Positions 36,362 through 44,820 are shown, numbered from the stretch's first letter. The stretch: DNA of 64,000 nucleotides from Paenibacillus sp. JJ-223 (GCF_927798175.1 NZ_CAKMMP010000021.1:1-64000); one strand, 5' to 3'. Numbers and translations: made by a program. Notes: generated from the letters alone by a model not told the origin.

Positions 36362-37651
36362 TTATGCCGAAAGTACGGCATTCAAACAGATTGCGCCATG
36401 TTCGCGCACGTTGACCACGATGACCGGCGTATCCAGCATGCCGCGCATCCAGTTCATGTACTCTTCGGCCTTGTCGTTCGGCACGATCGCCAGAATAACG
36501 CCGGCGAAACCGCCGCCATGAACGCGGCACGCGCCATCGTCCAATTGGGCCAAATAGTTCTCCGTCAGCGCAAGCGCGACCGAGATTTCCTGTTCGCGCA
36601 CGGCACCGCTCTGATATACGTTCTGCAGCCATTTCCACGAGGAGTTGCCCGATGCCGTAATCAGGGACAGGAAGTCTGCGAAACGTCCTTCGCGCAGAGC
36701 CTGCACCTGACCGTCCACGCGTTTGTTCTCTTCCAGGAAATGAAGCGCGCGCAGCACCGCCCGGTCCCCGGCCGCTTCGCGTATCGCAGGCAGCTTGGCG
36801 TAGATGTCTTCCTCCGAAATATCGCGAACGTACTCTCCGCCGAGCGCCTCGGCCACCGCTCTCATTTCGTTCGGCACGGAGGCATAATCTTCGGTCAGGT
36901 CGGCATGGTTGCCGCCCGTATTTACGATGACCAGAGAATAACCATTCTCCTGGAAGTTCCAGTTCACAGGTTCGATCACAGGCTCGGCTGCATTGGCAAA
37001 ATCGATCGAGATCAGTCCGCCGTACGCACATGCCATCTGATCAAGCAAGCCGGACGGTTTGTTCCAGAAATTATTTTCCGCATACTGTCCGATCTTCGCC
37101 AGCGTCACGACATCCAATCGGCCTTCATTGTAAAAATGGTTCAGTATCGTGCAGATCAGCATCTCGAACGATGCGGAAGAGCTCACGCCGGACGCCGAAA
37201 ACACGTTGCTGGAGATGTCCGCCTGGAACCCGCCAACGTTGTATCCGAACTCCACGAAGCCTGCTGCCATGCCGCGGATCAGCCCGGTTGTTCCATCGTC
37301 TTCGCTGTTGGGCTTCAAATCCGCCAGATCGATGACGTACTTTTTGTCGTATCCCTCGGAATAAAACGTAATCACGGCGTCGTCCGTCGGCACGGCCGCT
37401 GCAATCGTATCCAGCGTAATGCTGCCCGCAAGCACTTTCCCGTGGTTATGGTCCGTATGGTTGCCGCCGATCTCGCTGCGTCCTGGCGAACTGAATAATT
37501 GCACTCCGTCCTGTGCGCCAAAATGCTGCCGGAACGACGCATCCAGCTTCTCGTAACGTGCTGCCTGCTCCTCGACGTGCTGCGCTCCGTACATTTGGGC
37601 CAGCAATGCTTGTCCCTTTGCCGATCTGATGATCTCTGTGATCTGTGTCAT
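36362..37651 (-). CDS. galK: Galactokinase
   Basis: A 429-aa GHMP kinase that phosphorylates galactose at C1, the entry step of the Leloir pathway. The galactokinase signature is GRSEIGGNHTDHNHG (57-71). The ATP loop is ASGVSSSASFE (family form GGLSSSASLE), and motif 3 is RVHGGGFAGVILA near the C-terminus. It is about 40 residues longer than a typical GalK because of an N-terminal helical extension (SAKGQALLAQMYGAQHVEEQAARYEKL). No other Leloir genes adjoin it. A cre-like site lies upstream. Confidence 0.95.
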   Translation of the reverse strand: MTQITEIIRSAKGQALLAQMYGAQHVEEQAARYEKLDASFRQHFGAQDGVQLFSSPGRSEIGGNHTDHNHGKVLAGSITLDTIAAAVPTDDAVITFYSEGYDKKYVIDLADLKPNSEDDGTTGLIRGMAAGFVEFGYNVGGFQADISSNVFSASGVSSSASFEMLICTILNHFYNEGRLDVVTLAKIGQYAENNFWNKPSGLLDQMACAYGGLISIDFANAAEPVIEPVNWNFQENGYSLVIVNTGGNHADLTEDYASVPNEMRAVAEALGGEYVRDISEEDIYAKLPAIREAAGDRAVLRALHFLEENKRVDGQVQALREGRFADFLSLITASGNSSWKWLQNVYQSGAVREQEISVALALTENYLAQLDDGACRVHGGGFAGVILAIVPNDKAEEYMNWMRGMLDTPVIVVNVREHGAICLNAVLSA

Positions 37652-37786
37652 CTGTGTATTCCTCCCGTTTCATATGTAAGCGGTATAGTTTTGGATTATC
37701 CATGTTGTTCTGGTCGAAAAAATATCGCGTTTACCTCCCCCATTATCTCAGCTTCCGAAGGGAAAAGGTAGGGCAGTTTTGAAATT

Positions 37787-37800
37787 TGTAAGCGTTTTTT
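37787..37800. promoter_or_regulatory. cre-like site upstream of galK
   Basis: TGTAAGCGTTTTTT matches 12 of 14 cre positions, in the gap between divergent galK and the MFS gene and 136 bp from the galK start. The rest of the 37652-38017 gap shows no gene. Confidence 0.4.
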
Positions 37801-38017
37801 GAAAGATGTGTCCGAAAGGGGACTTTATGGTCCAGAACATACCTCTAGGCGACGGTCCGGCAGCTTCCGGAAGCTGCCTTCGGGGAATGGAACAGGTGTC
37901 CTTGCACGGAAAAAGCACTTGAATGCCTTCCCGATATCCACTAAATTTGTATTTAATGGAAACTGGGACTTGCAGCCTCATTTATGGGATACATACTTTT
38001 GAACATGGGAGGTCTTG

Positions 38018-39307
38018 ATGAAAACCAAAACGAACTACGCCAAGCTCTTTGCCGCGTTCTCCATCACGTTCCTGGGGGACGGTCTCACCATAGCGGCAGT
38101 GCCTTGGCTGATTTCCACCCTCACCAGCGATACGCTGTATGCGTCCATCACGATGACCGCGTTACGTCTGCCCTGGCTGCTTTTCAGTTTGCCCATCGGC
38201 GTCCTGATCGATCGCTATTCACGCAAACACCTGTTGGTCGGTGCCGGCATGGTCCGCATGGTCCTGCTTGTTTTCATGACCTTGTGCGTGTGGAGCGGAT
38301 GGATCAGCATTCCGGCGCTGGCCCTGTTTATGTTCGGCATCGGCGTCAGCCGGGTCATATTCGACAGCACCGTGCAGACGATCCTTCCACAGATCGTGGA
38401 TGAACGCAAACTGGAAAAAGCCAACGGCCAGTTTACCGCAGGCCAGCTGATCACGAGCGACATTCTGGGCGTGGCGCTGGGCGGGTTCATTCTCGGCATG
38501 CACATCGTCTTTCCTTTTGCCATCGATGCGGTTACGGCAGTTGTCGCGGTCTTGCTTCTGATCGGATTGAAGGGGACCTTCACACCAGGGCAAACCGCCA
38601 ATCTCGATGTACCGGCTGCGCCGGAGCATGGACAAGCCTCCAAGCCTGATCGGCCCATGACCAACTGGCGGCGGGAGCTTGGGGAAGGCATTCGGTACGT
38701 GATCCAGGATCGTTTCCTTCGCGGCTTGGCACTGCTATCGGTTACCGTGACCTTGATGTATGCCGTCATTTTGTCGACGCAAATCTTTTTCGTGCGGGAA
38801 GTGCTGCATCTCGAACCGCATGCGTTCGGTATGCTCATTGCTATTGCCACCGTGGGCAGCATTATCGGCAGCCAGGCCGTAGCCCGGATGCGCAACCATT
38901 GGAACGCCAAGCAGCTTATCTTGCTATGCGTGCTCAGCATGGGCGTAATCTATGGTCTGGTGGGCCTTACTAAGAACGCTTATGCCGTGGGGGCATTGTA
39001 CTTCTGCGCGGCCTTTTTCATCGTCGTTTACAACGTGATCCGTTCCTCCATCCTGCAGCGTTCGGTGCCCAATGAGCTGTTGGGCCGAGTAGGCAGCGTG
39101 TTTCGTTTTCTTTCGTTCGGCATTAGCGCCATCGGTACGTTTCTCGGCGGATTGTTGGTCCGGGTTAGCGAAAACTGGCTGGATCGGGAACTCTCCTTGC
39201 AGCTGCCCTATCTGTTGCTGAGCGCAGTCTACCTGCTCTCCTGCTTGTTGTTTGCCGTGAATTTAAGAAGTCATCCGGCACAAACAAACCACGCCTCACG
39301 AATGTGA
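38018..39307 (+). CDS. MFS transporter (EntS/DHA3-like)
   Basis: A 429-aa major facilitator with twelve predicted helices. The N-terminal region FAAFSITFLGDGLTIAAVPWLI and the loop 2-3 motif LPIGVLIDRYSRK (a variant of G-x3-D-R-x-G-R-K) match the DHA3 drug/siderophore exporter subfamily. A hydrophilic central loop (PGQTANLDVPAAPEHGQ) separates the two halves. GGGAGG precedes the ATG at 38018. It is a single gene ending in a terminator. The substrate cannot be deduced. Confidence 0.88.
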   Translation: MKTKTNYAKLFAAFSITFLGDGLTIAAVPWLISTLTSDTLYASITMTALRLPWLLFSLPIGVLIDRYSRKHLLVGAGMVRMVLLVFMTLCVWSGWISIPALALFMFGIGVSRVIFDSTVQTILPQIVDERKLEKANGQFTAGQLITSDILGVALGGFILGMHIVFPFAIDAVTAVVAVLLLIGLKGTFTPGQTANLDVPAAPEHGQASKPDRPMTNWRRELGEGIRYVIQDRFLRGLALLSVTVTLMYAVILSTQIFFVREVLHLEPHAFGMLIAIATVGSIIGSQAVARMRNHWNAKQLILLCVLSMGVIYGLVGLTKNAYAVGALYFCAAFFIVVYNVIRSSILQRSVPNELLGRVGSVFRFLSFGISAIGTFLGGLLVRVSENWLDRELSLQLPYLLLSAVYLLSCLLFAVNLRSHPAQTNHASRM

Positions 39308-39337
39308 TCCGAATAATCATCCATTGTGCATAGCCAA

Positions 39338-39384
39338 AAACCTTTGAGTTCTCGCTGCTGCCTGGAGCGAATCATCAAAGGTTT
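39338..39384 (+). terminator. Terminator after the MFS gene
   Basis: AAACCTTTGA (39338-39347) and TCAAAGGTTT (39375-39384) form a perfect 10-bp stem. The T tract after it is weak (GATTTG). Confidence 0.65.
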
Positions 39385-39395
39385 GATTTGCGTAC

Positions 39396-39491
39396 CTATA
39401 TAAACCGCAATCACAAATCACACCAGGCCACTGCGAGTGCAGTACCATCTTCCGATCGCTGTTATCCCCAGATTTTTTTCAAAGGGAAATC
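39396..39491. repeat. MITE-like element, copy 3 (right half missing)
   Basis: The left terminal repeat CTATATAAACCGCA is intact at 39396-39409. The conserved TTCCGATCGCTGTTATCCCC core and the AAAGGGAAATC segment follow, then similarity stops at the 3' end of the stalk-domain gene. Same orientation as copies 1 and 2, and again immediately downstream of a minus-strand gene. Confidence 0.7.
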
Positions 39492-39992
39492 TCATTGAAT
39501 GGTCGACATTTGTGCCGAAATGGACACGCTGCCGTCCTTCACGACCACCTCGTTGAAAAATGGCTCAAACAAGGAAGCCGGCACATACGTAACGCCTTTA
39601 TGCGTTTGGACCGGTGCGGGTAAATCCACTTCTTGCGTCAGGTTAATGATCTTCAATTTCCCGGTAAATTGAACCGCTTGGCTGCCGCTTTTCACCAACA
39701 CCCATTGAATGCCGTCTTCCACGCGAACCGCCTTCTCTGCCGGCATCCAACTTACGGTGTACCCCAACGCCTCTGCCGTTTGGCGCAAAGGAACCATCAC
39801 CGCTCCTTGTACTTCATAGGGCGAAAGAGCGTGGCCGTCCGGCTCCACGATTTTTCCGTTGACCTTTAACGTGTACGACGGAGAAGCTTTTCCCGTGCCG
39901 GCGTTGGACGCTTTTGCTTTCGCTGCATACGCAGCGCCTGCCACCGTGACCACGCAAAGTGCAGCGAGCAGCATATAATATACTTTTTTCAT
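39492..39992 (-). CDS. Secreted copper-amine-oxidase N-terminal-like (stalk) domain protein
   Basis: A ~166-aa exported protein. The signal peptide (MKKVYYMLLAALCVVTVAGAAYA) is followed by a copper amine oxidase N-terminal-like domain: YTLKVNGKIVE, VMVPLRQTAEALGYTVSW and VTYVPASLFEPFF. These domains are common in Paenibacillus surface proteins and do not indicate oxidase activity. GGAGGCGTAAC sets the ATG at 39992; a more upstream ATG (40022) would add ten non-signal residues. The stop lies at the edge of repeat copy 3. Confidence 0.85.
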   Translation of the reverse strand: MKKVYYMLLAALCVVTVAGAAYAAKAKASNAGTGKASPSYTLKVNGKIVEPDGHALSPYEVQGAVMVPLRQTAEALGYTVSWMPAEKAVRVEDGIQWVLVKSGSQAVQFTGKLKIINLTQEVDLPAPVQTHKGVTYVPASLFEPFFNEVVVKDGSVSISAQMSTIQ

Positions 39993-40198
39993 GTTACGCC
40001 TCCTCTCTACGATTTCATCCATCGCTTGTCTTCCTTTATAAACGGGATTATACGGCGTTTTGTTTCATCATGATGATCATGGAGACCCCTTAACTCATCA
40101 TAACAACAAAACAAAGGAAAGCAGGGCACACAACCTCCCTACTTCCTATGTATTTTCCAGACTGCATGGATTGGATTGAAGCAGACTCTCCTCTACCT

Positions 40199-40468
40199 TT
40201 AAGAAGAACCATCGGATTGTTCCGTAAGAAACAGTTGTTTGCAGAACTCCGCATACGTCGGAACCTGATCCAGCTTATAATTCATGATTTTGTTGATCAA
40301 TCCTTCTACAATGGTCTGGGACAGATCGTCCCGTTCCTGCGGTCTGACCTCGCTCCTCATCTTCTGAATAACCGGTTGAAAGGCGTTGATGATGCGCAGC
40401 ATGCTATCCCGATCACCACGCTGTGCTTTTTGAACTTCATCATAGAACTCAATGTTTCCTGGATTCAT
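40199..40468 (-). CDS. rsoA: RsoA-like sigma-O coactivator
   Basis: An 89-aa helix-turn-helix (HTH_16-type) protein that resembles sigma region 2: IEFYDEVQKAQRGDRDSMLRIINAFQPVIQKM and DDLSQTIVEGLINKIMNYKLDQVPTYAEF. In B. subtilis RsoA (YvrHa) acts with SigO to contact core polymerase and the promoter. Here it overlaps the end of the yvrJ-like gene by 20 bases and is the last gene of a sigO-yvrJ-rsoA set, the same three partners as in B. subtilis. Confidence 0.75.
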   Translation of the reverse strand: MNPGNIEFYDEVQKAQRGDRDSMLRIINAFQPVIQKMRSEVRPQERDDLSQTIVEGLINKIMNYKLDQVPTYAEFCKQLFLTEQSDGSS

Positions 40469-40628
40469 CTTTAATCACCGCTTTGATGACTTCGATCAGA
40501 TTCCCTATGTTCAGGGAAAGCTGGTCCAGCTTTTTTTCGAATCGTGTGAACAAATACAACGTGATCATAATGGGGAAACCGACTTGACTGATCCCTGCGA
40601 TTAGCGTCGAAATAGAACTTTGGTCCAT
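40449..40628 (-). CDS. yvrJ: YvrJ-family small membrane protein
   Basis: A 59-aa protein too short for most gene finders. One membrane segment with the YvrJ core GFPIMITLYLFTRFEKKLDQL is followed by an amphipathic tail. The ATG is four bases past the sigO stop, with GAGGGGAATAA as ribosome binding site, and its end overlaps the rsoA-like start. Function is unknown; it may tether or sense for the split sigma factor. Confidence 0.75.
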   Translation of the reverse strand: MDQSSISTLIAGISQVGFPIMITLYLFTRFEKKLDQLSLNIGNLIEVIKAVIKDESRKH

Positions 40629-40631
40629 CGC

Positions 40632-41255
40632 TTATTCCCCTCTCGCCAGTATCGTTTTCATTTTTTTCAATGCCGCGTTTCTCGTCTTCGCTACAGCCTG
40701 TTGGCTGACCTGAAGACTGCTGGCAATTTCATGATCGAAATATCCTTGTCCGTAATATAATGTCGTCACTTTCTTCTGTTTTTCCGTCAACCGCTCAAAT
40801 GCCGACTCCACCTGTTCGTTCTCAAAACCTCCCCTGAACCGAATCGTCTGCTCATCCGATATCGGGGCTTCATATGAAGCTTGATATGCAGTTATCGTTT
40901 CCCCAAGTCGCGTGTCCGAATCTTCCGCGGATGGTTTGTCATAGATAAGCACATTGCGGGTGGCATAACGCTGATTGCGCCTCATCTGATCCAAACTCAT
41001 GAATTTGAGCGAAAGCGTAATGTACGTAATGAACCGGTATTGGAACAAATAACGCCGAAACGACTCGTTCAGTTCTTTTTCCTTCCCCTCCTCGCCTCTG
41101 ATCGACTGGATTAACAGCCTTCTGTGCTTTTCCTGCTCAAAAAAGGTGGCAACGACCCGGTTCGTAAATAACGCGGGATGCTGCTGTTTGTACTCTTCAA
41201 ACTGTGCGCTCCATGTTTGCGTGGCGTAATCGCGATGTCTTTCCAGGGTGCTCAT
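40632..41255 (-). CDS. sigO: SigO-like RNA polymerase sigma factor
   Basis: A 207-aa sigma-70-family protein. The N-terminal half (FEEYKQQHPALFTNRVVATFFEQEKHRRLL) is specific to the SigO/YvrI type. Region 4 with its helix-turn-helix is at the C-terminus: ERLTEKQKKVTTLYYGQGYFDHEIASSLQVSQQAVAKTRNAALKKMK. In B. subtilis SigO and RsoA drive an acid-induced oxalate decarboxylase locus. The target genes are not evident here; the stalk-domain protein downstream is a candidate. A LexA-like box lies in its promoter region. Confidence 0.8.
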   Translation of the reverse strand: MSTLERHRDYATQTWSAQFEEYKQQHPALFTNRVVATFFEQEKHRRLLIQSIRGEEGKEKELNESFRRYLFQYRFITYITLSLKFMSLDQMRRNQRYATRNVLIYDKPSAEDSDTRLGETITAYQASYEAPISDEQTIRFRGGFENEQVESAFERLTEKQKKVTTLYYGQGYFDHEIASSLQVSQQAVAKTRNAALKKMKTILARGE

Positions 41256-41324
41256 CCGACTCCCCCTCCTTCATTCTTTATATATAAGAAGGCGAAATTC
41301 AATCCCTTAAAAACAACCAAAATA

Positions 41325-41348
41325 AGAACACTTGTTCGTTTTATTATA
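41325..41348 (-). promoter_or_regulatory. Putative sigO promoter with LexA-like box
   Basis: On the minus strand TATAAT (41343-41348) is a good -10, with TTGTAC (41368-41373) as a possible -35 at a wide spacing of 19. Immediately after the -10 is CGAACAAGTGTTCT (41325-41338), which matches the Bacillus LexA consensus CGAACRNRYGTTYC at 13 of 14 positions. Confidence 0.5.
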
Positions 41349-41549
41349 CTATATTTTTTTCCATTATGTACAAAATAAATAAGCAGCAGACGAAGTTATT
41401 TGCATCTTGGTAACCCATTTTCCGCTAGCGGCACGTCTGATCGTAAGTTGCTCCTTTTTAAGAAATAAATTACATGTTATCCACTTCTATGGGTTATAGA
41501 TGATGTAAAATCATCTTTGTAAAATACACGAGCATTTAGAAAGGAAGCG

Positions 41550-42284
41550 ATTTCAATAATTTTCAAGAAGCCTTCGTTTGTCCTAAGCTCCATAGCTGCA
41601 GTAAGTATTTTGTTATACGGATGTGGTACTGAGAGTTCAGAAAAGCCTATAGAACAGACCGAAAGTACATCGACGGAGACGAATAAGGGTGATGAATTCA
41701 AAAGTCAAAATCCAAAATCGTCCTATGCTAATGTAGTTAAAATTGATTCCCATCAAGAACATCCGACTGTTCGAGCCCGGATAGATACAGATCACGGTGA
41801 GCTATATGTTGTTTCCAAAGGAAAAGAAGCGATTGGCCATGTCACTACACCAAGTGTTCTAGGGAGTGAAGGAGACTTCTTTTATCAAGGGAATTATTCC
41901 GTGATTTCCAAACATCATGAGGAGATAAAAGAAATAAAAGAACTACAGGAGCTTGTGTTTATTCAACCTTCTGACCAACCTATTTCCTTCGAGAAAATCA
42001 GCTTTGAAGCCATGGACGTTTTCCTGCTCACTCCTGAATATACCTCTTCAAGAGGGTACAATTCTTATGCTTTTGGCGTGGATAAAGAAAGCGGAGAAGC
42101 ATTTGCAATCCCTTTTAAAAAGGCTGACAACGTTCAGGAAACAATCAATTATGAAAAGACGAGTACTCCCGATAATGAAAGCGAAAAGCTGGTCGTAACC
42201 ACGAGAAATACAGAAGGACAAGGCGATACATTAACTACAACATATAGCTTTAATAAAAACAGTAAACAGTTCGTTGCAGAATAG
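41550..42284 (+). CDS. Uncharacterised lipoprotein with non-canonical or lost start codon
   Basis: The mature part (~218 aa) begins at Cys in ILLYGCGTESSEKP, a lipobox. The reading frame continues upstream as a good lipoprotein signal (SIIFKKPSFVLSSIAAVSILLYGC) preceded by AAAGGAAG. No ATG, GTG or TTG occurs there back to the stop at 41520. The codon at the expected place is ATT (41550). The only standard start, TTG at 41610, would leave four residues before the lipid cysteine. So either ATT is used, or the start was lost and the gene is dying. The C-terminal domain is unrecognised. Confidence 0.55.
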   Translation: MSIIFKKPSFVLSSIAAVSILLYGCGTESSEKPIEQTESTSTETNKGDEFKSQNPKSSYANVVKIDSHQEHPTVRARIDTDHGELYVVSKGKEAIGHVTTPSVLGSEGDFFYQGNYSVISKHHEEIKEIKELQELVFIQPSDQPISFEKISFEAMDVFLLTPEYTSSRGYNSYAFGVDKESGEAFAIPFKKADNVQETINYEKTSTPDNESEKLVVTTRNTEGQGDTLTTTYSFNKNSKQFVAE

Positions 42285-42354
42285 ATAAGCATGAGAACGT
42301 GTGAACCGGTAGATCGCTAAACCTTGGGAACAAGGAAAAGAAGCTGCTGCAATT

Positions 42355-42393
42355 AAAAAAGGACATCAGCCCGGGCAAGGGCCAACGTCCTTT
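42355..42393 (-). terminator. Terminator after the 257-aa gene
   Basis: AAGGAC/GTCCTT outer and GCCC/GGGC inner arms form a two-part stem. On the minus strand it is followed by TTTTTTAA. Confidence 0.85.
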
Positions 42394-42423
42394 CATCGAT
42401 TTTTTTGCTGCATGGAATGTTTA

Positions 42424-43197
42424 TTATTCACGAGGAAACTCATCTAACTGATGGCTATCATCCAGTTGGATCTCCACCTTCTTGATCTTGCGACGTTCCG
42501 AGGATAACCAGTCTTTGATCGCGTTAAAATCACTGGTATCCAGGGCTGCCGTTTCGAGATCGAATCGATCGTTGTTGATCCATGCATAAGACAGGACTGG
42601 CCATGTCGGCTTCAACATGAACTGCTTTTCAAGATCGGGCGATGCATATCGAATCACTTTAAAGGAGTCTAGATCCACTGCAACGATAATGTGCCGGACG
42701 ACCACACCGCCTTCATCGTTGGCATACCGAAACAGCATTTTATCATGATCGGGAGACAGCTTGTAATCCTGAAAAATGCCAACAGGCATCGTTAAACTAT
42801 CGGTATGTTCGCCATCGGTTCGGATCAGGATCGTGGAGCACGCTTGGGTTCCGCAGCTATACTTCAACATCGCATACGTTTCAGCAGTAGCTACAGGAAG
42901 CTTCACAAACTGCGTGCGCGCAATCTCTGATTCGATATTTCCCTGATTCAGCAAATACTTTTTATACTGCGGGATGTCGTTAAGGTGTACTTTGAGGGAC
43001 GTATCATCGCTTTTGAATTCCACGACATCAGGCAAAGAAGCCGCAGCTGAGTCGCCAGATCCGGAGCCAAGTCGTTCCATGTGTACCGCGCTTGTTTCGG
43101 CGGCCTGACTTGTTGTCATGGTGCTTGTATAGACCCAGATCAGACTCCCCGTACCAATTATAAAGAAGATCAAGAAAGCGAGGGCATATTTTTTCAT
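42424..43197 (-). CDS. Uncharacterised membrane-anchored or secreted protein, 257 aa
   Basis: The N-terminal hydrophobic segment (YALAFLIFFIIGTGSLIWVY) could be a signal anchor or an uncleaved signal. The exported part carries two close cysteines (LKYSCGTQACSTIL), possibly a disulfide, and beta-propeller-like phrases (YKLSPDHDKMLFRYAND). Not recognised. It is divergent from the lysozyme-like gene, with about 80 bp between starts. Confidence 0.7.
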   Translation of the reverse strand: MKKYALAFLIFFIIGTGSLIWVYTSTMTTSQAAETSAVHMERLGSGSGDSAAASLPDVVEFKSDDTSLKVHLNDIPQYKKYLLNQGNIESEIARTQFVKLPVATAETYAMLKYSCGTQACSTILIRTDGEHTDSLTMPVGIFQDYKLSPDHDKMLFRYANDEGGVVVRHIIVAVDLDSFKVIRYASPDLEKQFMLKPTWPVLSYAWINNDRFDLETAALDTSDFNAIKDWLSSERRKIKKVEIQLDDSHQLDEFPRE

Positions 43198-43280
43198 CGA
43201 AGATTTTCTCCATTCCAGGTTGTTTTACGCCAGACTTCATTCGCTTTATGAGTATTCCCAAACATAAGGAGATGAAGCAC

Positions 43281-44000
43281 ATGGCACTTACAGACAGCTT
43301 GAAAGACAAATTGTTGAGAAACACCGGATTCTTTGAGGGTAACAACGGTTACTCCAACCTGAGCGGCAATTTTGACGGGCAAGGGTTATCCTTCGGCATC
43401 ATCCAGTACAATTTTGGCCAGGGCAGCTTGCAACCGCTGCTGAAGGAGTATATCCAGAACAACGAAACCGAGTTCAAAGGCATATTCGGCACCACCAAGG
43501 CAGCAACCTTGAAAGACGTCGTCCTCAACAAAACGAAGACTCAACAGATTGCTTGGGGGAAAAGCATCTCTACAAGCAGCGGCGGGGTCGTCTCTGAATG
43601 GAAAAGCCTGTTCGAAGCGATGGGCGCCAAATCGGCAAACCAGGCATTGCAGCGCAAGCATGCTCAAAGTTATCTGGATCGCGCCGTTGCCTTCGCCGGA
43701 AAATTCGGCATCGTGAGTACGCAAGGCCTTGCCTTCCTATTCGATCATGCCGTTCAGTCCTGGAGCCTTGATGGCGAGAGCTCGATTATTTCCGAGATCA
43801 CGTCGCTTGAGAAGGCTTGGAGAAATTCCGGCGAAACGGGCCGCTACCCTGACAAAGACCGTCTATACTCCGTCTTGAAAGGCGTCAAAGGTTCTGACCC
43901 CATCGCCCGCAGGACGGCGATCCGCAACGGTTCGGGGACAGTGCATGGCAAAAGCTATAATATTTCGTCCTTCGGATTGTCGTACTCGACCAATTTCTAA
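43281..44000 (+). CDS. Lysozyme/chitosanase-like hydrolase, putative
   Basis: A 239-aa protein without a recognisable signal peptide. The motif NTGFFEGNNGYSNLSGNFDGQGLSFGIIQYNFGQGSLQPLL resembles the catalytic entry of lysozyme-like folds, with E near residue 17 and an aspartate before SFG as plausible acids. FLFDHAVQSWS and the C-terminal RRTAIRNGSGTVHGKSYN add family-like features. AAGGAG precedes the ATG at 43281. It probably cleaves peptidoglycan or chitosan; release without a signal would need lysis or another export route. Confidence in the fold is moderate. Confidence 0.6.
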   Translation: MALTDSLKDKLLRNTGFFEGNNGYSNLSGNFDGQGLSFGIIQYNFGQGSLQPLLKEYIQNNETEFKGIFGTTKAATLKDVVLNKTKTQQIAWGKSISTSSGGVVSEWKSLFEAMGAKSANQALQRKHAQSYLDRAVAFAGKFGIVSTQGLAFLFDHAVQSWSLDGESSIISEITSLEKAWRNSGETGRYPDKDRLYSVLKGVKGSDPIARRTAIRNGSGTVHGKSYNISSFGLSYSTNF

Positions 44001-44014
44001 GCGTAGTCAGGCGG

Positions 44015-44038
44015 AACACCCCTCATTGGGGTGTTTTT
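44015..44038 (+). terminator. Terminator after the lysozyme-like gene
   Basis: AACACCCC and GGGGTGTT form an 8-bp stem with a 5-base loop followed by TTTCC. Base composition becomes visibly more AT-rich after this point. Confidence 0.9.
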
Positions 44039-44157
44039 CCAATTTAAGTCATTATATAATACGGGATTCCGATTGGGGTTTCAGTTCGGTATCAAAGCCG
44101 GAAAGAAGAAAACCAATATTGTAACTATTCGTAAACAAATTGGAAATAGATTAGATG

Positions 44158-44195
44158 GAAAAAAGCCCAACCTTCAAGAAACAAAGATCGGGCTT
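44158..44195 (-). terminator. Terminator after the HEPN-like gene
   Basis: On the minus strand AAGCCC and GGGCTT pair around a 21-base loop, followed by TTTTCC. The 44039-44313 gap holds nothing else that I can support. Confidence 0.65.
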
Positions 44196-44313
44196 GGTTA
44201 TGGTGAATTTGTTTAAAGGGAGCATGCCGGGCCTTTCGCCATATAGATTAAATCTTTCTTTCTATTCTTTCACACTTCGTCACAACAACCTTAAAGTGAA
44301 ATCACATTTTTCT

Positions 44314-44820
44314 TTAATTTAATCCACGAGATAACTCTTCAATAACTTCTTTGGTTCGTTCAATCAACTTGTCAATTCTCTTCTTACTTTCAACTACTGA
44401 ATCGGTGTATGACTCCTCTTCTATTTCGCAAAGATTTTGCATTGTACCAATGAATAGTGCTACTTCTAAACTATTCTTTGATGGAGGGTTACCCTGAACA
44501 AGTGGAAGAATCTCATTCATAGTAAAAATTGAAGGAAGATCCATGCTGTGCACTTTATGAATGTACACTGCCTTCAAGATTGAATTTATTGCCCAATTAC
44601 ACAATACCAGAGCAGCATTGAATTGATGATGAGCATTCATCCTCAAAGAAAGCCTAAGATGATACTCTGCTAACATTCGGTAATCGGAAACATGATCTTG
44701 ATAGGGATTAATCCCTTTAGTGGGTAGATCTAATCTTATGTTTTCCACGATAGAAGACTTCAATGATGATTGTGTCTGACTTGGATGGTTAGAACAATGA
44801 TTTGAAACAAGTTTACTCAT
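44314..44820 (-). CDS. HEPN-like helical protein at the edge of the Dnd island
   Basis: A 168-aa, all-helical, cytosolic protein. The central part, YHLRLSLRMNAHHQFNAALVLCNWAINSILKAVYIHKV followed by MNEILPLVQG, has the spacing of a HEPN domain: two long helices, K-A near the end of the second, then a short helix. The RNase motif Rx4-6H of active HEPNs is not clear. GGAGGGATTACG sets the start. It is divergent from the XRE regulator, with an inverted-repeat operator between them, and it shares the island's AT-rich composition. It may be an accessory or antitoxin-like component; family assignment is tentative. Confidence 0.5.
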   Translation of the reverse strand: MSKLVSNHCSNHPSQTQSSLKSSIVENIRLDLPTKGINPYQDHVSDYRMLAEYHLRLSLRMNAHHQFNAALVLCNWAINSILKAVYIHKVHSMDLPSIFTMNEILPLVQGNPPSKNSLEVALFIGTMQNLCEIEEESYTDSVVESKKRIDKLIERTKEVIEELSRGLN

